Shown here in pieces: positions 9,388-17,458 of a stretch of DNA of 64,000 nucleotides. Within the stretch, counting starts at the first letter, position 1. Each line of letters opens with the position of its first letter. The stretch comes from Neovahlkampfia damariscottae (taxonomy: Eukaryota; Heterolobosea; Selenaionea; Neovahlkampfiida; Neovahlkampfiidae). A program made the position numbers and the translations under genes. Location: assembly GCA_016618085.1 (NCBI GenBank), contig JABLTG010000072.1, positions 30,766-94,765 of the forward strand. The letters are read 5' to 3'. The notes beneath the pieces are model-generated. The model saw nothing but the letters and a program-made list of their open reading frames with translations, searched no databases and had not been told where the DNA came from.

Positions 9388-10149
9388 ATGAACACAATAA
9401 AACGACTGAATATCTTGAAATTAAAACAATATCCAATCTTCAAACAATTACACATTGAAGAATATTTATTAAAACATGACAAAAAAAACAACTGGCTGAT
9501 CATAAATGAAGGAACTCCAGAACAATCAATAGTAATGGGCATAACAGGAAAACCTGAAAAATTAATTAATATTCAAAATACAAAAAATGATAAAATACCG
9601 ATAATTAAAAGATACACAGGTGGAGGAACGGTATTTGTTGATGAAAATACCTATTTTTCATCATTCATTGGAGAAACAAATCTATTGGGTGATAAAAAAC
9701 CATTTCCAAAAGATATAATGAAATGGAGTGAAGAATTTTATAAATTAGTTTTTAGACATGATAAATTTTCATTGAGAGAAGATGATTTTACATTTGATAA
9801 TTTGAAGTTTGGAGGCAATGCTCAATACATTACAGGAGGAAAATTATCAAAATTTGTTCATCATACATCATTTTTATATAAAATGGATATGGATAAAATA
9901 ATGAAGTATCTATTGATACCTGAAAGAAAACCAATATATCGTGGTGAAAAACATCATGATGAATTTTTGACGAACATAAATAAATCATTGGGTTTTGAGA
10001 AAATGGAAGACATTACAAAGAATATCCAAGAATCTGCAATGAAAATATTTGACTCAAATGTTGAAGTATTTACATTAGATGACATCAAAGATCATCAGAA
10101 ATTTTTTGAACTTGAAAAATACTCGACCATAAAAATACCATTGAATTAA
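9388..10149 (+). CDS. Lipoate-protein ligase, mitochondrial
   Basis: Single exon, about 253 residues. It belongs to the BPL/LplA/LipB fold: the lipoate loop IIKRYTGGGTVFVDENTYF and the catalytic-lysine region DNLKFGGNAQYITGGKLSKF with HHTSFLY are clear. These enzymes attach lipoate (from lipoyl-AMP or lipoyl-protein) to E2 and H-protein lysines of mitochondrial complexes. The N-terminus MNTIKRLNILKLKQYPIF is basic, hydroxylated and poor in acidic residues, as in a mitochondrial presequence. There is no separate C-terminal accessory domain of bacterial LplA, so it may be the LIPT1-like transferase type. It ends 65 bp before the convergent carrier gene. Confidence 0.9.
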   Translation: MNTIKRLNILKLKQYPIFKQLHIEEYLLKHDKKNNWLIINEGTPEQSIVMGITGKPEKLINIQNTKNDKIPIIKRYTGGGTVFVDENTYFSSFIGETNLLGDKKPFPKDIMKWSEEFYKLVFRHDKFSLREDDFTFDNLKFGGNAQYITGGKLSKFVHHTSFLYKMDMDKIMKYLLIPERKPIYRGEKHHDEFLTNINKSLGFEKMEDITKNIQESAMKIFDSNVEVFTLDDIKDHQKFFELEKYSTIKIPLN

Positions 10150-10214
10150 AGAATATTTGATTGAAAACAAATTCATTTCAATGTTATTTAGTCTCCTCAA
10201 GCATTTTACAAAGT

Positions 10215-11093
10215 TTAATTTGTCGTGAATTTATTGATTATTTTATCACCAAATTTCAATTCATACATTACTTGAGCAACAGCAAATAAAGAACCTGTGC
10301 ATATCATTCTGGGAACTGAACCTTTGAAAAATGTTGTAATTCCTTCATTTTTATAAATATCTCTTGCACACGATATCCATGTCATATCTCCTTTATTCGC
10401 TTGTAATCTTGTTTTAATTACATCCATTGGAGTAACTAACCAACCTGAAAATCCACCAGATAATAAACCAGAACTTAAATTCCACCAAGAACCACCTCCA
10501 AAAGGTTGAAGTTCTTTCAAATTTGCGTAAATTGGAAAATAAAAACATGAAAATGGTATATCTCTTATCAATGTTGCACCCCTTTCAATGATAAATTTCG
10601 TTTTTTTTTATTACCATCCTCTGTATAATGCAAGAAAACCTTCATTTTTTATAAAATTTTGCAAGACATGTTTTTCACCAATTTGCATTTTAATTTTCAG
10701 TAATTCCATCGGTGTAGTTACACAACTTTGAAAAAAACCAGCAGAACCTCCTGCAAGTACTTGTGAAAAAACTGATAACTCACCAGTTTGTTTATTAGTC
10801 AAAGCAGAACGAAACCAATCATTGAATGTCAATTTTATTGCCTTTTCAAATGTTATCATTCCAAAATTAATTGAAAATCCACGATACCAACTTTTTACAC
10901 CATCAGTTTTTTTTAAATTTTGTAAAACAGTGAACAAATTACTTTTTTGTCCTGTGGTGAGTGTATTTTGGAGTCTAGTTTTTGCAAGATCAAGAGGAAA
11001 TGTAGCTGTAACACCTACCATTCCGGCTATTCCACCATCTATGACTTTAGATAATTGATTGTATTTGTGTGAATTTTTTATGTTTGTTGACAT
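10215..11093 (-). CDS. Mitochondrial carrier family protein, glutamate-carrier-like
   Basis: Two exons with one intron near 10573-10611. Three Solcar repeats are present, with signature sequences FPLDLAKTRLQ, TPMELLKIKMQ and TPMDVIKTRLQ, each followed by a WYRG/LYRG/FFKG element. This is the inner-membrane solute carrier family with six transmembrane helices. The first signature and the spacing are closest to the glutamate and aspartate/glutamate carriers (SLC25A22/A12 type), but without the EF-hand extension. The substrate is therefore inferred. ATTGG at 11116-11120 lies 22 nt upstream of the ATG and only 49-53 nt after the stop of the upstream MsrA gene on the same strand. Confidence 0.9.
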
Positions 11094-11168
11094 TGTTTTT
11101 AACCGACTTGATGCAATTGGTTAATTTAGAATCTAATTTAGATTTGATAAATGCAATTCAAAAATTAT

Positions 11169-11903
11169 TTAAAATTTATTTTTTGTCTCCATTTTATCCG
11201 TTAAAAATAATTTTTCAGTTCCGAAAAAAACATCATTGAAATTTAAAAAATTCTTGAAAGAAAAAAATTGTTTTTTTTTTTTTTTAGGACATACTTGAGT
11301 TGAAGTTTTGTTGTCATCATTTGAACTGTTTGTGATGATTTTCATGATTTCTGATTTTTTTTTTGAATCTTTTAAAAAATCTTTAACTTGTGAAATATCT
11401 AAATTTCCACCTACATAACCATTCATCTTTGTGGCTACTTCTGAGAAGACAAATTCATCTTTTGAAATATTGAAAATACCCATAAATTCCTTTTTGCCTT
11501 GTAACAAATATTTTTGATGATAAAACTCAGCTTCTGTCCAAAATTTGAAAGGTTCTATGAATGTATAAACTTTTTTTGGTTGTTGTGAAGCCACTTTTAA
11601 AGCAATTTTCTTTTGTTCTTCATTGTGAAAAAAAATGATTGAAAGGTATTGAGTATCTCTTCTGTCTTCTGGAAAAGTTGCGCAATGATTTTTCCAAAAT
11701 GTATGTAATAAAGTTTCATATGAGATTTCCTCTGGGTTATATTCGATTTTGATACTTTCTGAGTGATCATTAATGTCATGATAACTTGGGTATGGATAAT
11801 CACCACCACAGTATCCTACAGATGTTCTAACTACGCCCTTCAGCGCTCCAAATTGACTTTCAGGAAACCAAAATCATCCCAAGGCAAACGTAGCAGTTTC
11901 CAT
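11169..11903 (-). CDS. msrA: Peptide methionine sulfoxide reductase A, selenocysteine form
   Basis: MsrA reduces methionine-S-sulfoxide in proteins. From the ATG at 11901-11903 the frame reads METATFALG, then TGA, then FWFPESQFGALKGVVRTSVG and YCGGDYPYPSYHD, HSESIKIEYNPEEISYETLL, FWKNHCATFPED and QYLSIIFFHNEEQ. The canonical MsrA motif is GCFWG, so the TGA occupies the catalytic Cys, as in known selenoprotein MsrAs. TGA is a normal stop in other genes here (for example REV3). A 42-nt in-frame intron (GTATGT...TTCAAG, about 11249-11290) lies near the 3' end. CCAAT at 11925-11929 is 21 nt upstream. No SECIS element was identified by eye, and only 75 bp separate the stop from the next ATG. Confidence 0.88.
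11874..11876 (-). other. In-frame TGA, predicted selenocysteine codon 10 of MsrA
   Basis: The complement of TCA at these positions gives TGA between Gly9 and Phe11 in the G-x-F-W catalytic motif. The frame is open on both sides, and downstream sequence is conserved MsrA for about 170 residues. Confidence 0.85.
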
Positions 11904-11924
11904 TTTTTTTCTGTTGAATTTTGT

Positions 11925-11929
11925 CCAAT
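11925..11929 (-). promoter_or_regulatory. CCAAT-type box of the MsrA gene (inverted)
   Basis: CCAAT on the plus strand, 21 nt upstream of the minus-strand ATG. It supports that ATG, which would otherwise be overlooked because the TGA follows nine codons later. Confidence 0.55.
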
Positions 11930-12134
11930 GAAAACTTCTTTGACAAAAAAAAAAAGTAAAATTTTATTAAATGCATGATCAAATTTGAACTTAAATACTT
12001 AGTCATCAGTTTACCCTAATTTGTCCAGCTTCACATTCGTTGAATTTTCCATCCAATCAAAAAAAAACCAAAGTTAATTTAGGAAAGGAAAAAAAAAACT
12101 CCTATTGGCCAATGTCTCTATAAAACATAACTTG

Positions 12135-12139
12135 ATTGG
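12135..12139 (+). promoter_or_regulatory. ATTGG box, with upstream CCAAT and a TATA-like element
   Basis: ATTGG 24 nt before the ATG at 12164. Just upstream are a palindromic ATTGGCCAAT and TATAAAA (about 12119-12125). This is one of the few promoters here with a clear TATA-like element and suggests strong expression. Confidence 0.5.
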
Positions 12140-12163
12140 TCTATTCTTCATTCAACAAAAAAA

Positions 12164-12862
12164 ATGAGAAAAGTAATCGTTGCTTTGATTGTGTTATTCT
12201 CTTTGGTTGCAATTGCTAGTGCTTATGAGTTTGCGGATGACTATGAAGAACCAGATCTTTTGGAAGACAGTTTAGAAGAAAGTACATTGTGGGGTAAAAA
12301 ACGTTTTAGAATTCCAAAATTTAAGTCACATAAATCATGGGGAAAACGTCCAGCCCATAAACTTCCACATCGTAAACCAAGTAAAAAGCCAAGCAAAAAA
12401 ACATGGGGCAAAAAACCAAGTAAACCATGGGGCGGAAAACCAAAAATCAAACTTCCAAAACATAAATTTCCAAAACACAAAGTATGGGGCAAAAAACCAA
12501 GTAAAAAACCATGGGGCGGAAAACGTCCAGGACATAAACTTCCACATCGTAAACCAAGTAAAAAGCCAAGCAAAAAAACATGGGGCAAAAAACCAAGTAA
12601 ACCATGGGGCGGAAAACCAAAAATCAAACTTCCAAAACATAAATTTCCAAAACACAAAGTATGGGGCAAAAAATCAAAAGGAAAATTTGGAAAACATCCA
12701 AAATTCAAACTTTCGAAACCTATCAGAAAATCTGGCAAAAAACCAACAAAAAAATTTGGAAAACATCCAAAAATGAAACATTGGGGCAAAAAACCAAAAT
12801 TCAAACTTCCAAAAGGTAGAAAAGTATGGGGCAGAAAAAAATACGGTTATAGAAGATTTTAA
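12164..12862 (+). CDS. Secreted Lys-rich repeat precursor with WGKK/WGKR motifs
   Basis: Single exon of 232 residues, not a known family. It has a signal peptide (MRKVIVALIVLFSLVAIASA), an acidic propiece (residues 21-42: DDYEEPDLLEDSLEEST), then about 190 residues of very basic repeats. Trp-Gly-Lys-(Lys/Arg) recurs about nine times, separated by PSKKPSKKT, KLPHRKPS and KIKLPKHKFPKHKV blocks. Acidic propiece followed by a cationic repeat is typical of polyprotein antimicrobial or peptide-hormone precursors. Gly followed by two basic residues is the amidation/cleavage signal, which would give peptides ending in Trp-amide. Alternatives are a cell- or cyst-wall matrix protein or a polyanion binder. 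The function is inferred only. Confidence 0.85.
   Translation: MRKVIVALIVLFSLVAIASAYEFADDYEEPDLLEDSLEESTLWGKKRFRIPKFKSHKSWGKRPAHKLPHRKPSKKPSKKTWGKKPSKPWGGKPKIKLPKHKFPKHKVWGKKPSKKPWGGKRPGHKLPHRKPSKKPSKKTWGKKPSKPWGGKPKIKLPKHKFPKHKVWGKKSKGKFGKHPKFKLSKPIRKSGKKPTKKFGKHPKMKHWGKKPKFKLPKGRKVWGRKKYGYRRF
12344..12673 (+). repeat. Tandem near-identical 177-nt period duplication in the WGKK precursor
   Basis: Residues about 61-111 and 120-170 are almost identical (KRP-A/G-HKLPHRKPSKK... to ...KHKVWGKK), and the DNA is nearly identical too. This indicates a recent duplication inside the gene, on top of the shorter WGKK-spaced repeats. Confidence 0.85.
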
Positions 12863-13059
12863 TAAAATTTCTTCAGTTGATCACCTTTTGTTCCTTCATC
12901 ATCAATTCGAAATTGAATATCTTGAAACATTGGATGGAAAAAGATGATTCTGTATCATTAGAATCAATGTTCAAAACATCACAGATTCAATTGAACTCAA
13001 AACTTGTTCAAATGTCAACAAAAAATTCCAAAACTTATATTATTAATATGTACAAAATT

Positions 13060-13843
13060 TTAATGACTTTTTCTCTTTGGAGCGGATTTTTGTTGAGAAA
13101 GTGTTTCGTAAATGGAAGACAATGCTTGAGATCCACTCACATTCATTCCATCTTCCACCATCTTTTCGAATTTCTTGTAGGTAACAATCTTTTTTTCATC
13201 TGCATAGTATAATTTAAAACTTCCTCTGAATTCTTCAGCTGCTTCTTCATCCATACCAACAGCTTCTTTGAAGAAGATAATACAATCTTCAACATCTTGT
13301 TCTGAAATGACGCCATTTGCATCAGAATCATAAAAATTAAACCAAACTTGATTTGATTAATGTTTAAAGAGAATTCTTACTTTGAGTATTTTTTTCCTTG
13401 ATAAATTTGTTTGCTAGTCCTAATACAAGTTCTAAATATTCATGTGGATCAATTTCTCCTGATAAATCTGGATCCATTGAACGAAAGAGAAAACTTGAAC
13501 ATCCAGCATTGTCCGAAGCTAATGGAAACGTATCTCCAAGAAAACTTCCAAAGTTTTCTGGTTTCATGATTCCTCCATTTGTTAACATATACCAATATTC
13601 AAGTAGTGTTTGAATTTCGTTTTTTGTGACTCCATTCAAATGAATAGCTGTGAATTCGTTAGCAATTTTGTCAAGTGATTTTCTGTGTTTTTGTAATATT
13701 TTAAACTCATTGAGAGATATATCAGATAATGGTGAAAAATAAGAATTTCTTGAAGAACCTGGTGATGAAGATCTAGAAGGTCTCTTCTCTATTGGTGTTT
13801 CCGGAGCTGATTTGAAGAAGTTGTAAAGTACCTTTAGTCCCAT
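13060..13843 (-). CDS. EF-hand calcium-binding protein
   Basis: Two exons with an intron at about 13345-13379. The protein starts MGLKVLYNFFKSAPETPIEK, with Gly2 suitable for myristoylation, followed by a Ser/Arg/Pro-rich region, then a helical domain. EF-hands are visible as DPDLSGEIDPHEYLEL and, after the intron, DSDANGVISEQDVED. A third, degenerate EF-like segment follows. The C-terminus is basic (KSAPKRKSH). It resembles calcineurin-B/CBL-like or KChIP-like sensors in overall build, but the assignment to a subfamily is uncertain. ATTGG at 13901-13905 is 57 nt upstream. Confidence 0.8.
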
Positions 13844-14257
13844 GATTTTGTCTGTCTGTTGTCGGAGTTTCGGAAAATAACTTTAGACAAAGTCCCTCTT
13901 ATTGGTGAATGGAAATTCAAAATAAGAAATTAAAACTCCAAATTTGAGTTTTTGCTGTATCCGGATAAAGGAAAATCCTGAAACAGTTTTTTCTCCGAAA
14001 AGGAGAAGGCAACTTCTCTCAGGCTCAAAAGTGTAGTACTCAAGTATACAACTGTATTGCAACATTCGATGAATTTTATTTTATTTTTTACTGACTTGTG
14101 ATTGGATAGTAATAGAAGGAAGATTTGGAGGTTTGGAGCAATTTGATTAAACATTTTCAATTTGAACATTCAAATAATTTATTTGTGAGAGGTTTGACTG
14201 AAGCAATGCATTATTCTCCAATTGGTAGAACCAATCATAATTAAATCAAATGCAACA
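13844..14257. other. Intergenic stretch with several CCAAT/ATTGG boxes
   Basis: About 410 bp. It has no coding sequence I can support; the short open frames lack codon bias or similarity. ATTGG/CCAAT motifs occur at about 13901, 14100 and 14219-14236 (CCAATTGG followed by CCAAT). A small hairpin (CTCC-GAAAA-GGAG near 13992-14004) and poly-purine stretches are present. No tRNA fold was found. Confidence 0.5.
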
Positions 14258-14625
14258 TTATGCTGTATTATTTTGAACCCCAAGAATAATTTTGTCAATA
14301 TTATTTGTCTCATTTTTTATTTCCTCAATATTTCTACGTTTATCTATATCTAAATTTCTTATCAAACCTCTTTCATATTCTATATCACAACCTGAATAGT
14401 ATTTTTGAAGTTTTAAATCTCTTTTTCTTTGCTTTAAAATTGATGCAATAAATTCTAATTCTTTTGTTCCATTATATATATATTGTTCACATAAATTATT
14501 CATTCACAAAACCAAAATATTTTCGCAACATTTCATCTTTATGAATCATTCTTGTGGTATAAGGTATTCAATTGTCAGTAACTTTCCAGTCTTTTTAACA
14601 TATCATCATCTCTTATTTTTTTCAT
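14258..14625 (-). CDS. Small hypothetical gene, frame unresolved
   Basis: Unrecognised. An ATG at 14625 lies 18 nt from ATTGG at 14643-14647 and starts MKKIRDDDMLKRLE. A 46-nt intron candidate (GTTACT...ATAAAG) joins it to NEMLRKYFGFVNE, which then meets TAA. A second open frame (81 residues, MNNLCEQYIYNGTKELEFIA... to 14258) overlaps this stop in another frame and reads like a real helical, charged protein with two Cys. A single-base difference at about 14500-14507 would fuse them. So this is either two exons with an unseen splice, a frameshifted gene, or a sequence error. Confidence 0.4.
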
Positions 14626-14698
14626 TAATTCCAAAATAATAAATTGGAGAGAGTATTTCTTCTTCTTTTTGTTTTTCAAATGGAAGGAAAATTTTGGA

Positions 14699-14703
14699 CC
14701 AAT
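14699..14703 (+). promoter_or_regulatory. CCAAT box of TSR1
   Basis: CCAAT 36 nt before the ATG at 14740. It sits in the 114-bp divergent spacer between TSR1 and the small minus-strand gene and may serve both. Confidence 0.5.
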
Positions 14704-14739
14704 CCGATTCTTTAGAATTTACATTTTGTAATTGACAAA

Positions 14740-17127
14740 ATGGACGGACATCAACACAGACCTGGAAGACTCAAACAACAAAACAAACCACATAAATCAA
14801 GATTTTCATCAAAAGGAAGACTCAAAGTCACCGCAAAAGGTAAAAAATAAAAAAAACTTAAAAAAAACTTCTAGGTAGAGTTGAAAGCACTCATCGAAAT
14901 GGATTAAAACAATCTGCTGTTGTATCAAAAGAAAAAATGAAAGAAAAACAAAAACAAAGACAACAACAAAAAAAATTAGCCACTCAACATCAACAAAGGT
15001 TAGGAAAAAAAGATGGTCCACCAAAAATTATTGTAAAAAAAAAAAAAAGAAAATTTTAATACTTTTTTAAAGGGTTTTGTACCTTTAAGTAAAGAAGTTT
15101 CAACAAAAAAAGTTACAGATTTGGTTTTGGAATCACAAGAAGTGAAACATTCTGGAAGTTTCATTCAAACATTAATGTAAGAATTTGATGATGTTTTTAA
15201 TGATTTTTGGAAAGTTTGAAAGATTTTAAGAAACAAATTAAAATAATAGAAGCTCAAAATAACCTTAATTCAGTTTTAGAAGTCTCTAAAATTACAGATT
15301 TATTAATTTTTGTAATTAACGCTGAAGAAGGTATTGATGAATCAGGAAAGAATATCATTACACTTTTAAGGGCACAAGGTATTCCTTCTTGTATGTTCGT
15401 TATTCAAAATTTAAATAAATTCAATGCAAAAAAACAAAAAGAAGTTAAAAATCAAATTACAAAATCAATTGAAACTGAATTTGCAGGTGACCATAAAATA
15501 GTTTCATGTGATACAAAAACAGAAGCTAAAATGTTATGTAGATGGATGAATGAACACAAAATTAAAGATTTAAATTGGAAAGCAATTAGACCATATGTAT
15601 TAGTTGATAAATGGTCATTCACAGAAAATAAAGTAAAAAAAAAATTAAGATAATATTCATTTTATTGAATAGGATAAAAAAGGAACACTTCAAATTTATG
15701 GACATTTAAGAGGAAGAGAATTATCAGCCAATCATTTGGTTTATCTTCCAAAATTTGGAACTTGTCAAATCTCAAAAATTACATCAGTTTCAGATAATTT
15801 TCAAAAAGATTTTAAAGAAGTTATTTCAGTTCCTGATGAAAATCAAGAATCTTTAGTTTCTGAATTAATTCCTGATCCATTAGAAGGAGAACAAACATGG
15901 CCAACAGATGAAGAACTTATGCCACCACCAAAATTAGGAAAGAAAAAAACAACACAAGAAGAATGGTTACTTGATGATGAAGAAGAAGGTGATTTCGAAG
16001 AAGAAGAAGAAGAAGAAGGAGACGAAGATTTATTTGAAGGTCTTGAAGAAGATGAAGAAATGTATGATGATGAAGAAGAAGATGATAATTTTAGTGAAAT
16101 TCAATCAGATATGCAAAGTCAAATTGACACCAAATTTGATTTGAATGCTGATGAAACAATGGAAGATGATATTAGAGAAGAAGAAAGACAACAATATTTA
16201 CAAATGAAAAAATTAAGTGAAGAAGATCAACAATTCCCAGATGAATTTGAATTATCACCAAATCAACCTGCTAGAATTAGATTACAAAAATATAGAGGAT
16301 TGAAAAGTTTCAGAACATCACCTTGGGATCCAAAAGAGAATTTACCAATTGATTACGCTAAAATATATCAATTTAAAGATTTTAAATTGACACAAAAGAG
16401 AGTGTTGAATAAAAATCAAGGAGTTGAAGTTGATAGATATTATTGTATCGAAATTTTGAACGTACCAAGTTTTTTCCAAGAAATTTATGCAAAAGAACTT
16501 TTGACAGTTTATGGGTTATTAAAACATGAACAAAAGAAATCAATGATGCATTTTCAAATTCGTAAAGTAATTGGAAATGATGATCCAATCAAATCAAAGG
16601 ACGAATTATATTGTCATGTTGGTTTTAGAACATTCAAATGTAATCCAATCTTTTCAGAATACAATCCAAGATTCAAAAAACATAAATTTGAAAGATTTTT
16701 ACAACAACAAATTTTTTATTGTGCAAGTTTTTATGCACCAATTACATACACACCTGCACCAATTTTAATTTTTAAAAAAGATTCAATTACTAATCAATTT
16801 AAATTACTTGCTTCAGGTACAACTTTAGGAGCAAATCCAGATAGAATTGTTTTAAAAAAAATTGTATTATCTGGTCATCCATTTAAAATTCATAAAAGAC
16901 AAGCTGTTGTTAGATTTATGTTTTATTCACCTGAAGATATTAAATGGTTCAAACCTGTTGAATTATGGACAAAAAAAGGAAGACATGGTATCATTAAAGA
17001 GTCATTGGGTACTCATGGTTACATGAAATGTTTATTTGATGATGTGGTTCAAGGAAATGATACTATTTGTTTAAGTTTATATAAGAGAGTTTATCCAAAA
17101 TGGACTACAGAAGAAACATCTTTATAA
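14740..17127 (+). CDS. TSR1: TSR1-like 40S ribosome biogenesis protein
   Basis: Five exons; introns at about 14840-14873, 15032-15073, 15178-15217 and 15633-15672. It starts MDGHQHRPGRLKQQNKPHKS, the N-terminal signature of TSR1. An AARP2CN-like GTPase-fold region follows (FVPLSKEVSTKKVTDLVLES, ITDLLIFVINAEEGIDESGK, IPSCMFVIQNLNKF), then an acidic segment, then a DUF663 C-terminal domain (KYRGLKSFRTSPWDPKENLP, YYCIEILNVP, FYAPITYTPAPILIF, VLSGHPFKIHKRQAVVRFMF, TKKGRHGIIKESLGTHGYMK). TSR1 binds pre-40S particles late in maturation and, unlike BMS1, lacks GTPase motifs; none are seen here. Length, about 735 residues, is normal. Essential housekeeping function is expected. Confidence 0.95.
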
Positions 17128-17138
17128 AACCATTTTTT

Positions 17139-17300
17139 TTATTGATAACTTGTCAAATTAAAATTCAATTTTTGAAGTTGTGGTTTGTCAGTGTTATTTG
17201 AGTCATATTGGTTTTTCTTTCTGAATTCTTCATTTAAATCTAGTAATTCTGCAATCAACAAATCTTCTTCATATTTATCAAAAGAAAGATGTGTTACTTT
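17139..17300 (-). CDS. Possible small acidic protein, 3' exon only (tentative)
   Basis: Unrecognised. A minus-strand frame reads KVTHLSFDKYEEDLLIAELL and continues DLNEEFRKKNQYD... to TAA at 17139-17141. The codon use is coding-like. Upstream a poly-T/CAG acceptor is visible near 17344-17354 and CCAAT at 17431-17435 could drive it, but I could not find an exon chain that keeps the frame back to an ATG. It could be the last exon of a small gene or a remnant. Confidence 0.3.
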   Translation of the reverse strand, partial: KVTHLSFDKYEEDLLIAELLDLNEEFRKKNQYDSNNTDKPQLQKLNFNLTSYQ

Positions 17301-17430
17301 AGTTTAGTTCATCAAAACGACGAATCTCTGATGGATTATTGGCTGAAAAAAAAAATTGAACAAATACTCAAATTTGTTGTTGCATAAACTAGAAAAGATC
17401 ATTCTTCAAAGCTAAGCTTACTTTTTCTGA

Positions 17431-17435
17431 CCAAT
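17431..17435 (+). promoter_or_regulatory. CCAAT box of the cullin gene
   Basis: CCAAT 23 nt before the ATG at 17459, within GACCAATCAAAA, a form repeated in front of other genes here. Confidence 0.55.
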
Positions 17436-17458
17436 CAAAATACATCAACATTTTGAAA

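Noticed and set aside
12344-12673. A CRISPR-like repeat array
   Set aside because: The repeats are in-frame protein repeats with a 177-nt period, without regular spacers, in a eukaryotic gene.
12241-12804. A 187-residue open frame on the minus strand, opposite the WGKK precursor, and a nested 106-residue one
   Set aside because: They are products of the repeat's composition (Phe/Gly/Leu-rich shadow of Lys/Pro codons) and have no ATG context, promoter box or family pattern.
13844-14257. A small RNA or tRNA in the intergenic stretch
   Set aside because: Only a weak hairpin is seen; no B-box, acceptor stem or cloverleaf could be formed.
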